Part shown: piece after piece, positions 11,176-22,018 of the stretch
Layout: each line of letters opens with the position of its first letter
How positions within the stretch are numbered: the stretch's first letter is position 1
Source of the DNA: Selaginella moellendorffii
Taxonomy: Eukaryota; Streptophyta; Lycopodiopsida; Selaginellales; Selaginellaceae
DNA length: 64,000 nucleotides
Direction of reading: 5' to 3'
Assembly: GCF_000143415.4 (NCBI RefSeq)
Contig: NW_003314305.1
Span: 1,150,834 to 1,214,833, forward strand
Notes under the pieces: model-generated
What the model was told of the DNA's origin: nothing
Database searches by the model: none
The model's input: only the letters and a program-made list of their open reading frames with translations
Translations under genes and position numbers: made by a program

Positions 11176-11258
11176 TCTTAGAGATGCTCGAACTCTCGAC
11201 CTCAGACCTGAGGATTTCTAAAGAGCTAAGTGTTGACCAACTGCGCCACCATCTCTTA
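11176..11258 (-). other. tRNA-Ser-like sequence, copy in unit 2
   Basis: Near-identical to 5313-5395: A-box-like and B-box-like segments and an AGA anticodon-position triplet, with imperfect stems. Probably a relic. Confidence 0.35.
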
Positions 11259-11703
11259 CATCTTATTCAATCAGTAAACTCTCTTAATGAATGATCGACA
11301 AAGCACATTTTCATTGTTTACAGACATAAGAAAGACGTGTGGTACGTTGTGTCAGAACTTATACCAACCCATTTACTTCTTTGAAAACAAGACCGCGAAC
11401 CGACGTTGTTTAATGTGTTTTAAAACAAACGTGTACGTTGTCAGAAATCTTCGTGTCGCATGATGGAGCCCTAAACCAGAACAGTGGAAAAGTGCTAACA
11501 TGAGTCACAGCCGTATATGTGTTACAAACAAGCTTGCGATATCTTTATTGAAATAAGAAAATGAAAAAAGGTCTCGAGTAAGAATGGGATGAGAACTCTC
11601 GAAATCAGTAAACTCTCTTAATGATGGACATAGCTTATTGCCGCATTGATGTCCAAAACCCTCTTGAGAGAGAGAGAGAGAGAGAGAGGTCGGTCATCTT
11701 GAG

Positions 11704-13495
11704 GTGAACGACTTGTGGGTCTTTCTCTCGAATGGATCGGTTCGTCAGTGCCCAGGTAAGAAGAAACGAAGCTGTGATGATTCATGTTTTTCGCCTCCAG
11801 GCTCCTTGTCTCTCGGTAGGAGGGCCTCCCTCTCAAGTGGGCTTCTAGTTTCCGGCAAACTAAGTGCTCAGGTATGCTCTCGCAATACGTCTCAACGAGA
11901 ATGACTCCAAAGGTTTTTCTTCTTTCTCTTTGTCGTTTCTTCTCAACATTATTTTCTTCTCAGAAGGCGGTGGTAACTTTTTGAAGCTAGCGGGAGTGAC
12001 TGGAAGTGCTACTGCTCTTAGCAAAGTCTTGGTAAGTCTTGTTGTATCCCTCTCGTGTTAAAAATGTTTTTCATTCTTTGCAAGATTTCTGAATTTTTTC
12101 TTCACCCCTTCGCAGGGATTAGTTCGTGAGCTTGTTCTTGCTGCTGTATTTGGTGTTGGTCCTGTCGTAGATGCGTTCGGGTATGCATCGAGTTCATGGT
12201 GCTCTTCGCTAAGTTCGAAAGTTTGTAGATATGCGTCCATTGTACCAGGATTTTTTCTGATAATCCTTGGAGGTATACAGTTTCTAGCTGAAGCATCGAG
12301 CAAAACTCACCGTTAATTCTTACAGGAATCAATGGACCAATCCACATAACAATGGTATCGGCCTTAAGGTATGTTTCGAGTTTCTTTAAGTCATTTTTTT
12401 CATCCTCTTTTAGCAAGATCTCAAATGAAAACCGGTTTTTTTCCCCTACGTTTACACCATCCTCTCTTTTATCAGATATCTTTGAGCCTTGGCATTCTCA
12501 TGTACACATTAGCGGCTTTTCTTATTGATGCAATCGCACCAGGGTAAGTTTTCGGCATTCCTTCTGTCGTAGAATCTCAAAAGCTTTCCAAACAGATTGT
12601 TATTGAAAACAAGCGGTGGATTGATCACGAGAAGCATGGCTATACTTCAGGTAGCTTCAGAAGAAGAAAAAACTCTCAAGTTGCAAAAACCATCCTCTTG
12701 ATCCAGCTGAGAATCACGGCGCCTTGTGTAACACTCGCGTGCTTGATGGGAATCGGCTGTGGAAGTTTTGACCGAGCTTTCACGTCCAGTTTGTAGCCAA
12801 ACTTTGGAATGGGTTTTCGTGTGCAGTGTCTCGGGAAGATACGGGATTGCATCCTTGAGTCCTGCTCTATCAAGCATATCGATCATTCTCGCTGTAAGTT
12901 TTGGTTACAAGACAAAAGATTCGTGTGTTCTTGACTGTGTTCTTGGCTCCATGCAGGCTGCAATTCATTGCAAGCTTTGCAATCCTCATTGCCTTGAGCT
13001 TTAAAGTCGATTCATACAAAGTGGTGCTTGACAGGAGGTGTTTTGCTCGTTTTGGCCTCGACAGTGGGAGCTTTGGCTCAATGGCTTTTGCAGGTTGAAG
13101 TAACTCTTTCGATACTTCTCGCGTTTAAGTTTTTCTTTTGGATCAATCAGATCTTTGCTCAAGATGATCGAGGCATCAAGCTTTGCATGCTTTTAATGAC
13201 CGCTCTCGCGATCCCTCTCGCTAAACCGATCGTCCGAGCTCTCGTCCAGTGCTACACATTTGGCGACTCCGCCGCTCAAGCCGTATCATTGCTCGTCAAG
13301 CACTGTAAGTTCTCCTTTTTTCTCGTTTCGATCGCTGGTTTTCATCCTTTCTTCTTCGATCGATCTTAGATGCGATGGCCTCTACTTGCGACCTCCTTGA
13401 ACGTATTTTCTACGCTCTTGGCGATCTCGATTTTACGTGAGCTTGGCTGCCATCTAACGCTCTCTTGGACTGGCTGCTCGTTGGAAAACTTTGTG

Positions 13496-13535
<40 letters not shown>

Positions 13536-13590
13536 CTCCAGGTAATGGCCACTTCAATGGCACCGCTACGTAACATTCTAGATGGGCCTG
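11704..13590 (+). pseudogene. murJ: MurJ/MviN lipid II flippase, copy 2, better preserved
   Basis: Exons that can be placed with GT-AG borders: 11964-12031, 12116-12180, 12229-12272, 12326-12368, 12476-12543, 12596-12650, from 12707, and 12827-12893. More open blocks follow to about 13560. Joined, the first four read LAGVTGSATALSKVLGLVR and onward, through a DAFGYASLVPGF-type block, to GGINGPIH, the classic MurJ N-terminal order. A TGA at 13438-13440 falls between ALGD and NALLDWLLVG, the same place as in copy 1, so the stop predates the duplication. Avoiding it by splicing would delete a conserved membrane segment. I therefore call it a pseudogene, though a functional truncated product cannot be excluded. 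An N-terminal exon near 11704-11875 may encode a plastid targeting region, but only by position. Confidence 0.75.
13500..13532. repeat. TC microsatellite
   Basis: An uninterrupted TC run of about 16 units inside the MurJ pseudogene. The matching run in unit 1 (7483-7497) is about half as long. Confidence 0.85.
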
Positions 13591-13917
13591 ACAGCCAAAG
13601 CTTTTGGAGAAGCTCACAACACCGGCTCCTCAGATGATCAAACTTCCGGTTGCTTCCTTTTGTTGCAGCTTTTAGACGACGGTGCGACCTTGTCAGGCAT
13701 CCCAAAATTTAGCGCATGACTGTTGCGGAGTTTTCGGAACGGAGTGGAGGCTCCACGCTTGTTGATGTAAGCTGGTGCCCCAGAAGGAGGCTTTCTTCAA
13801 GGTGCTTAATTCTTCTCACCCAAAAATTGTGGGTCTTGGCATGGCTTTCGATTTTTCTTCTTTTTCATGTTGCAGACTGTCGGAAAAATGTATTAACACA
13901 GCTGTCCGAGGAACTTA

Positions 13918-14427
13918 GGCCTCGAGAACGCCTTCATTCCTCGATCGATGGTGGAGTTGAGTCTTCGTTGGTCGCAGGAAGGGAGTGAAAAAGCCGCGAG
14001 GAGGAATTCTTCATGGATCTTGCCGAGAAGGAGCGTAATTCTTCTCACACAGCGATGAATTCGTCTTGGGGAATGAGAACTCTTCATCGTTCCGGCGCCA
14101 AAATACAATGCCGTGAAAGAAATCTACCTCTAGCCAAGCTCCTCGGCTGGAAATCGACACACAGCATCGCAGTGCAATCCGGCATTGCGTGGCGAAGCAT
14201 GGCTCCCGGCGACCTCGAGTGAAACAGTGACATTCCGGGGGATACGCGATCGATTGAGCAGCTGAGCGCCGCGAGAGCATCGATTCTCTCCTCGTCGCGC
14301 TGGAAGATCACCAAAACCCAACGACTAGAATTCTGCCACGTAGCACCACACGATGACGCCTCTAATAAGATTGTTTTTCTAAACAGCCGTCAGATCCTTT
14401 TCATCCGCGCCCTCCACTCTTTTACTG
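13918..14427. other. Intergenic region
   Basis: Short open frames occur on both strands, but none resembles a known family and none shows convincing splice sites. It presumably contains the upstream region of the RING gene. Confidence 0.5.
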
Positions 14428-14482
14428 TTGGAGTTTCTCCAGCCGTCGGATCGAGCGTATCGTGGTCGTCCACTCCCGGCAG

Positions 14483-14490
14483 CTTATAAG
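14483..14490 (+). promoter_or_regulatory. Possible TATA box of the RING gene
   Basis: CTTATAAG lies about 40-47 bp before the ATG at 14530. It favours that ATG over the in-frame upstream ATG at 14428. Confidence 0.4.
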
Positions 14491-14529
14491 CTCGTGAGCG
14501 GGGCATTTGTGCTTCTTCGCCGGCCAGCG

Positions 14530-15030
14530 ATGGATGCCAGGGATGGGGATGGCGATGGCGCTCGCAGCGACGGTGAAGGCGAGGTATGTCCAATCTGTTC
14601 CAGCGCCATCGCGGACGTCCGCACGGACTGCGGCCACTGGTTTTGCAGCCAGTGCTTGGGGAAATGGGTGAAGAGGTCATGCGCCACCGCCAGGGCTCGA
14701 TCGACTTGCCCGCTGTGCCGCCACGCGATCAAGGCGTTCGATTTCGATGGCGGCAGGAGCGATGGCGGCGATGGCGAGCTCGAGGCGTCCCGGCAGCGAT
14801 TACGCGACTACCAGCAGGAAATATCCGAGTGTAAGCGCAATGGCAGCGATCCCCTCGACCCCGAGGACCCTGACGATCCCGACGACGATCCCGACGATCA
14901 CGACGACGACCCCGACGATCCCGACGGCGATCCGGCTGTTCCGGAGGAAGAGGATTGCTGCCCGTGTCTGTTGATCATCAGCGTTCTCCTCCTCTGGCTG
15001 CTTTTGATGGGAATCGGATGCTTGAGCTAG
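14530..15030 (+). CDS. Small RING-HC finger protein with C-terminal membrane anchor
   Basis: A single exon encodes 166 residues. A C3HC4 RING finger lies at residues 20-63: C20, C23, C34, H36, C39, C42, C60, C63, with the CGHWFC core and a CPLCR end. RING domains recruit E2 enzymes for ubiquitin transfer. The RING spacing and the membrane segment recall RNF170-like ligases of the endoplasmic reticulum. After it come a charged segment, a low-complexity Asp/Pro tract (about residues 113-135) built from repeats of DPDD, and a hydrophobic C-terminal helix starting after CCPC, which would make it tail-anchored. The frame is open upstream to 14428, but I chose 14530 because of the TATA-like box. 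The last codons and the 3' flank are duplicated at about 49385, without the RING. Confidence 0.75.
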   Translation: MDARDGDGDGARSDGEGEVCPICSSAIADVRTDCGHWFCSQCLGKWVKRSCATARARSTCPLCRHAIKAFDFDGGRSDGGDGELEASRQRLRDYQQEISECKRNGSDPLDPEDPDDPDDDPDDHDDDPDDPDGDPAVPEEEDCCPCLLIISVLLLWLLLMGIGCLS

Positions 15031-15169
15031 AAAGGCAGGGACTTTGAGCTCGCTGGGCTCTTGGAAGAGAGCTCTCTGGCGCTACTTTGTTTCGAGCTCC
15101 TGGGGTTTTGGAGCTTCGATCGCTATGGAGGAAACCTCAAGGGCAGAGGGAAGCGATAGGACAATGTAA

Positions 15170-15172
<3 letters not shown>

Positions 15173-15221
<49 letters not shown>
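15173..15221. repeat. TC microsatellite
   Basis: Uninterrupted TC run of nearly 50 bp. It sits at a GT/AG-flanked position (GTAAGTAC before, a pyrimidine-rich stretch ending in CAG after), so it may lie in an intron of the downstream exon-like sequence. Confidence 0.9.
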
Positions 15222-15225
<4 letters not shown>

Positions 15226-15423
15226 GATCGGCTATCTCACACTTCTTCTTTTCTTTTTGCCTCTTTCCCGCAGGATGTCCAAGAGTTCCGAGTAGAGAGT
15301 CCCAGGCCAGCAAGGAGAATATTCTTGTTTTTGTATTAACACTTTTTATTAAACTAAACTTATCTATCATGTTTGGGTTTAGGGTTTAACGGGCTAAAGT
15401 AATGGAAATTTAGGGTTCCAGGC

Positions 15424-15815
15424 TATGGCGAGGCTGAGCACTGGCGTTACCACGCGCCAGTACGCTGAAGGTATGCCGCGCATCTCCGATACTCCTCTCT
15501 CAGCTCAGATTCTGGATTAGGGACTGCCGCCGCTACAGCGCACGCGATTTCCATCCAGAGCGCGGAGGCTTCTTGATTGTCGAAATGCGGCAGCCTGTGC
15601 TGCTCAAGAGCAACGATTTCCGCTGGAATTTTCCCAAGGAAATCGTTGTGGCGTATCCAATTCATCCCTCGCAACATCTTCCAGGTGGAATTATGGAGTT
15701 CATGAATTTCTTTCCTTTGTAGCTCTGACAGTGGTGTGTTTCAATCAGCCAGGCGAACGAAATGCATTCTTACGGAGCCTGGAGTACTGTGGTTTGCGAT
15801 CATCGGAATATGCAG
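15424..15815 (+). pseudogene. Unidentified gene fragment (block D)
   Basis: An ATG at about 15425 opens MARLSTGVTTRQYAEG, followed by a possible donor (GTATGCCG). Downstream is an open stretch with IVEMRQPVLLKSNDFRWNFP and then PIHPSQHLP before stops. It looks coding in composition and is duplicated at 49.7-50.1 kb, but I do not recognise the family. Frames shift between blocks, so this copy is probably not functional. Confidence 0.35.
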
Positions 15816-16015
15816 GTAGATAGATACCTTTGAATGATTTCTAGAACTTGAGATCTAGACGATTGCATCGAAGAGTGTTCTTTGACAACATTTTCGTCTC
15901 TTATGGCAGGAAATATGTTCTACTAATTCTTCGTTTTCTCTTTTAACGCAGATCATGGTTTCATGCTTCGTGACCATCTCCCACCACGAAGAATATCTCC
16001 TGTGAAGGTTAGGAT

Positions 16016-19000
16016 TTGCTTTGCTGCTACTTGCGTTCTTATGATTTCTCATGGCAGGAAATTATTCTTGTCAACCTGCTCAAAGTCATAAGCCCCGACT
16101 TGCCACTCGCATTCGCTCTATCCAGAGGGTGGACCACGAAGCAGAAACTCGCCAGTCGCAAACGTCCAGCAAAGATCTTGGAAGTTTCAGACTGTGAGCT
16201 GAAGAAGGCCGAGGAGCAGAAAAGCAGCGAGACTGTCGAAAACACAAAGCAGCATTCAGACATTAGCAAGCCACCGAATCTGTCAACATCTCTCGAAATC
16301 GGGCCAAGGCTAGGGAACTAACGACGCGGAGCAACAGCTGTACTGATGGATTCGGTGCACTGAAAGTGAAGCACCCTTCTTCTCAACTGGAAAAGCTAAA
16401 GTTCCTCGTGGATGAATCTCTTCAGGTATGCCGACTGTGATGCTACCTCTGCCGACGAAGACGATGACGAGGGGACATCTGATGGTGAGCTAACAAGCCT
16501 GGATCGAGAGCACGACGAAGACGGCATCAACACTGAGAGGCTTCTTGCTTCTAGAGTTTGCACCTTCACATCAAGTGGGAGCAGTTTTATGGAGCAGCAC
16601 TGGTACTTCTGTTACACTTGCGACTTGACAGTGTCCAAGGGATGCTGCTCAGTATGTGCAAAGGTGTGTCATCGTGGTCACAAGGTGGTTTACTCGCGGT
16701 TGAGCAGGTTCTTTTGTGACTGTGGTGCTGGCGGTGTGATGCCAGTGCCTCAAGCCATACAGTATCACCGATATTGAGTCGAGCAAAAGGCTTTCACTTG
16801 AAACAGCACTCGAATTGAAAGACCCTCACAGACCAGCTCCAATGCACATCAAACAATCTCAGATGGAGAACGTACCTGCTAGAATCCCTGTGTTGGGATC
16901 AAAGGAAGATACATAAGAAGGTAAATTCCATTTCGTTTTCAAGCAGTCCACTTAAATGCCGTCGGCGAGCCTGATCAAGCAGAAGGTGGTATACTGTCTG
17001 GAGCATCACCGGTCGATGGATATTGCCGCGTGCGTCCGTGATGAGATGCAACTCCTTTCAGAAACATGCTCTCTCGGTGATGACTTTTGGGAGGCACGGC
17101 TGCGAGTCGCATTTCAGCTGCTGTTCCGGTCGATCCAGGTTGGAGCGCGACATCCAGTTATTGCCGAGCACATCATTCTTCCAGCTTTGAGAATTATTTC
17201 TCAGGCATGCACTCCTCCAAAGACTCAGACTACTGAACCTGGAGGGTTCTCGGCGAAGTCTGTTGGTTCTTTCGTGAAGACGGCTGCAATACTTCAGGAG
17301 ACACCGGTCACCAGGCCCGCCAAGGAAAACGTAGAGAAAGACAAAGAGCTGGAGAACACACCGAAAGGCCAGGATTTACTACTAGTAAACTACCTGGAGT
17401 GGAAAAATGGTGCGACGTATGTTGAATTCGTGAGACGACTGACCATATCTCAGAACGTTAAACCCGCTCAAAAATCTCGAAAAGACTCGAGAAAATCTGG
17501 TACGTTAAACTCTTTCTTACGAATTTGTTTATTTATTTTTTATTTTTTCAGATGCCTTGGCTCTTAAATATATCCTACGATGGAAGCGAAAAGCTTGCAA
17601 AGTTTCTCTTACCGAGGACCTCAAGTGCTTTGAAGATAGTAGCTGGGTTCGTGAGCTTGTTCTAAGTGCATGCTCCCAGCCAATTCGTCAAGAGATGTGC
17701 GCTTTGATCGAGGTGCTGTGCTCTCAGAGCGTGGCTCGGAAATCCAAGTTCCTGGACCTGTTTATGAACCTGCTGCCTGCTTCGAGAACTGCCGGAGAGA
17801 GTGCAGCGGAATACTTTGATCTGCTGTTCAAAATGATCGAGGATGAAGATGCGCGCTTATATCTTACAGTTCGTGGCTTTCTGCGGACCGCTTGCAGTCT
17901 TATCAGTGAAGAGGTAGTCCGGGTAGAAGCCCAGGAGCGAAGCTTCCATACGGACATCTCACAGGGCTATACTCTACACAAACTTATCGAGCTACTGAAC
18001 AAATTCCTGCAAGTTCCGAACGTTAGGATAAGGTAAGAGTTTGCGAATTGCTGTTACGGTGATATGAAATATTTTTTTTGCAGGTTTATGAAGGAAGACT
18101 TGCTGTCACAAATTTTGGAAGCTCTTTTGGTGATCAGAGGTCTGGTTGTTCAAAAGACGAAGCTGATAAGTGACTGTGGACGGTTACTACGCGAGCTTCT
18201 TGACAACCTGCTTCAGGAAAGCGACGACAACAAGAGACATTTCGTTCGTGCATGTATTTCCGGTCTTCAGACTCCTGATCACGACAGAAAAGATCGCAGA
18301 TGTCTGGTAAGCGTTGTTTCCTTGTCTCCTTTTACTCAATGTTTTTCTTGTAGTTTATTCTTGAACAACTCTGCAATATCACAAACCAGAGCCTGCATAT
18401 ATGCTTGTTCTCAACAAAGCTCACACGCAAGAGGAGTTTATCCGTGGCTCGATGACGAAGAATCCATACTCGAGCTTAGAAGTTGGTCCACTTATGCGTG
18501 ACGTGAAGAACAAAATCTGTCAACAGCTGGAGATGATTGCACTTTTCGAGGATGACTACGGCATGGAGCTTCTTCTTGCAGGAAGCATCATCTCTTTAGA
18601 TCTCAGTGTTGCGCAGGCATATGAGCAGGTTTGGCGGAAGGCGCATTCGCGGTAGCGAATTCGGCAATAGGAACGAGCCTGTTAATGTCTGCTTCTGGAG
18701 TCTCCGGAAGAGAGTGTCCACCAATGACCGTGACATATCGACTCCAGGTATGCCGCGTGATCTTTCATGATTCTGTCTTTAAAAGTGCTGTGTGTGCAGG
18801 GACTGGACGGTGAGGCAACAGAACCAATGATCAAGGAGCTAGATGATGATAGAGAGGAAAGTCAGGATCCAGAAATCGAGTTTGCAATTACTGGAGTCAT
18901 GCTGAAGGAGCTACTGAGTATGGTTGAGGTGCGTGCTCTTTTAGTCTTTTCTGATTCTAAAAGTTGGTTTTGTATCTCTCAGCATTTTACGGACGAAGAA

Positions 19001-21563
19001 CTGAAGTCTGGTCAGGAACAAGTTGCGTTGGTTTTGAAGCTACTCATGTTTTGCTGCAAGATTCGGGGTAACCGGCAGGCTCTTCTTCAGCTTGGTGCCT
19101 TGGATGTTCTCCTGGAGACGGAACAAATCCTTCTCTTCAGCCGAATCTGTGGAGCGACTGCTACTCATCGTGGAGTGTCTGGTCACCGAGGCCAACGAAA
19201 GTGACGTTGGAGTGACCGAAGGCGCTCTGAGCACAACAAGAGCCGGCATTGCCAGAGGGGAACAAGCTGCCAAGGGTGTTCTAATGTTCCTGGAGCGACT
19301 CTCCAATCCCAGCAGCTACAAGCAGTCTAAGCAGCACAAGAACAGTGACACAGCCGCAAGAATACTACCGTATCTAACTTATGGAGAGGAAGCGGCAATG
19401 GAAGTATTGGTGGATCACTTCCTGCCTTACTTACTGGACTGGGGAGCTTTTGATAAGCTGCAAAAGGAGCACGGTGAGAATCCAAAGGACGCTTCACTGG
19501 GTCAGAAAGCAGCCTTTCATCAGTTCGCTGTTGAGAATTTTGTGAAGGTAACGGAGTCGATCAAGCAAAACGACAGTGGCGAGCTACTTAAAAATCTCAT
19601 ACTTGAGAAGAAGATACTGACTGGTAAGAACTTTTTGAGTTTTTATTCATATCAACTTTGCTCTTGTGTTTACCTTCTGCAGTTGCCATACGGTATCTGA
19701 AAGACGCATTTCCTTTTACTGAAAAGAAAACAGATCTTCGGTCGTCACCCGAGTGGACACGATCTTTGGAGCTTCCATCGGTTCCGATTATCCTGTCCAT
19801 GATGAGAGGATTATCTATCGGTCACTGCAAGACTCAAGAATGTCTTGACGAGGAAGAAGTTCTTCCTCTGCTCCACGCACTGGAGGGCATGCCAGGAGAA
19901 AACGAGATTGGAGCAAGAGCAGAAAATTTGCTGGACACGCTATCCGATAAAGAGACTTGCGGCGAAGGATTCCTTGCCGAGACGATCCTGAATTTAAGGG
20001 AGACAACACGGGACGAGATGAGACGACGTGCTTTGCAACGAAGGGAAGAGTTACTACAGGTAATAGTCATCTTTCAAGTTGCGTTCCTTCGTTCTTAGAC
20101 TTAGCTCACTTTTTTCCAGGGGCTGGGAATGCGCCGAGAGCTGAGATCTGATGGAGGTGAGCGCATTGTCATATCAAAGCCTCGAATTGAAGGCCTTGAA
20201 GACGTAGAAGAGGAAGAAGCGGGACTGGCATGCATGGTTTGTCGGGAAGGCTACAAACTGCGGATGCTGGGAGCTTACTCGTACAGCAAGCGTGTAAACA
20301 TCGGTTCTGCGACTGTCCACGGTCGTCCCGAGTGGGTCTACACGACGGTCATTTCAACTTTATTCACGTCCAGTGCCACCAAGAGGAAAAGCGAGCCGAC
20401 GCCTCCCTCAAGAATCCCAAAAAGGAGTGGGAAGGCGCAGCTATACGCAACAACGAGACGCTGTGTAACGATCTCTTTCCTCTCCGCGGCCCAGCAGTCG
20501 CGCTTGCGCAGTACTCTCGGTGCGTTGATACTTTCTGGGACAACTTAAACGCCCTCGGACGTGCGGATGGTAGCCGGCTGCGCTTGCTCACTTACGATAT
20601 CGTCCTGGTACGTTTTTTCCTTTACCTTCTCATTTTACAACTTAACGCGAGCTTTCCTTCTGTAACAGATGCTGGGCCGCTTTGCAACGGGGGCCTCGTT
20701 CAGTGTCGATAGTAAAGGTGGTGGCAAGGAAAGTAACTCGAGGCTCTTGCCTTTCATGGTACAAATGGCCGGACATCTCTTGGACCAGCAGGGACCGAGC
20801 CAACGCCGTGTTCTCGCAAAATCCTTACAAACGTTCCTCCAGGCATCGCCTCCCGAGACTGACGCCACCACTACTCCTGTTTCGAGAACCATCTCCAGCC
20901 CCGGCACGCCGGCCAGATCGGACGAGACAGTGCAGTATATGATGGTCCAGTCGCTGCTGCTACAATCCCACGACGAGTGGCAACAGCACAGGAAAACGTT
21001 TCTCCAACGGGGTGCTGTCCATGCCTACATGCTACACAAACAGGGCTTCTCCTCTTTCTGCCTCGACATCGCCATCCCCAGCGGCCAGGAACCCGATAGA
21101 GTTTGCTCTGAGCTTCAGCCCGGCAGCGGATATCAAGAGAACAGCGAGCTCGGGAGGACTCCAAGCTACGTCAACTCCATCGCTCAGCAGCGAGCAGCTG
21201 TTTAGCATCCTCCAGCCGATGCTGGTGTTTATCGGGATCATCGATCAGCTCCAGAGATTTTTCAAGAGCCGGAGTGGTAGTGCCGTCGCCAACAGGAGTA
21301 GCAGCGGGAGTAGCAGCAGCGCCGGTGGAACTACCGACGATGGAACTGAGGCGTGGGAGGCCACCATGAAGGAGAAGCTCCGGGACGTGAGCGCCATGCT
21401 CGCCTTCTCCAAGGATTTGCTCGAGTGGCTGGAGGATATGCAGAGCTCGGCGGATCTGCAAGAGGCTCTGGACGTGATGGGGGCTCTGGGAGATGCTTTC
21501 TCGGCTGGTTTCTCGTCCTGCGACGAGTTTTTCAGGGACGCTCTCGGCCTGGCATCGCTTTGA
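16016..21563 (+). pseudogene. BIG: BIG/UBR4 E3 ligase, truncated and decayed copy
   Basis: BIG is the plant UBR4-type giant protein. This copy keeps a pre-UBR acidic region (DCDATSADEDDDEGTSDGEL), an intact-looking UBR box (about 16552-16740: CTFTSSGSSFMEQHWYFCYT, CSVCAKVCH, FFCDCGAGG) and then, from about 16952, the region that follows the ZZ finger in the intact minus-strand copy. Everything between, including the ZZ finger, is missing. Comparison with 54084-58815 shows further losses: 9 bp near 17224, 10 bp near 18383, 1 bp near 18650 (making a TAG), 15 bp near 18900, 2 bp near 19120, 9 bp near 20262, 4 bp near 20350 and 20 bp near 21045. Several shift the frame, and two fall in the hemi-RING. 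Ancestral introns are still present, so it is a genomic duplicate, not a retrocopy. Confidence 0.9.
16552..16740 (+). other. UBR box (N-degron-type zinc finger) within the BIG pseudogene
   Basis: Cysteine and histidine ligands follow the UBR pattern: CT then C-x2-C, CSVCAKVCHRGH, and CDCG. In other UBR proteins this zinc finger binds N-terminal degrons. The frame is open through the whole box (16412-16777), but after GAGG the sequence departs from the family and ends. Confidence 0.8.
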
Positions 21564-21639
21564 AAATGATCTTCCTATATTCCCAGGGACCATGAAGAAA
21601 AAGAAAAATCTCCAGCTCAGAAAGTTTCCGGTAGCATTA

Positions 21640-22018
21640 TATGATGCATTTCTTTTTTGTGGTGTATCTGAGAGGGGATTGTATATAAAAGAGCTATACG
21701 CTGTTCAATTTAATAAGGAAGTACGTAATTAACTTGTCTATTCCTTGCCAAATATTTTGAGACACCATTGCATGCTTTGAAACTTAGATTGTTTCCACTC
21801 TAATCTTTTTTGTTGCTGAAATTTTCTTGTGGTGATATGCTTGTGTGTACGAATTATGTCCTGGAAAAGGCATTTAGATATAAGGGTGGAAATTAAAAGA
21901 TGTTTAATAAACTCCCTTTACCCAAAACTTTAAACACACATTTCATCCCTTAAGCTTGTAAAAAAGGACATATTTTAGGTTTTCACTTCTTGTCCTTTCA
22001 GCAGAGAAGCCAGCAGTG
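21640..22018 (+). other. BIG 3' flank and junction to block B
   Basis: Positions up to about 21862 match, in inverse orientation, the 3' flank of the intact BIG gene (53782-54000). From about 21885 the sequence instead matches 51985 onward in direct orientation. A pyrimidine-rich tract ending in CAG (about 21980-22001) just before the Dof-like start codon resembles a 3' splice site, so the Dof-like gene may have an intron in its 5' leader. Confidence 0.65.

Larger units (their letters stand above)
8691..13917. repeat. Tandem duplication, unit 2
   Basis: Direct repeat of 2790-7865 with the same gene order. It is longer than unit 1 by roughly 150 bp, mainly because the MurJ exon deletion is absent. 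Dinucleotide runs are longer too: the GA run near 11666 and the TC run near 13500 are each about twice their unit 1 counterparts. Confidence 0.9.
15010..15870. repeat. Block D: direct copy at 49385-50187
   Basis: The block begins within the last codons of the RING gene and runs through its 3' flank, a TC microsatellite and the exon-like sequence at 15424-15815. The copy at 49385-50187 is in the same orientation but lost most of the TC run. The similarity ends just after the GCATCGAAGAG shared by 15870 and 50187. Confidence 0.85.

Noticed and set aside
15137-15370. Minus-strand frame with a long Arg-Glu repeat
   Set aside because: It is the translation of the TC/GA microsatellite. Low complexity, no flanking conserved sequence.
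21171-21593. Minus-strand frame of 140 codons opposite the BIG 3' end (also 53997-54482 on the plus strand)
   Set aside because: It is a shadow of the BIG last exon, which is confirmed by family similarity on the other strand.
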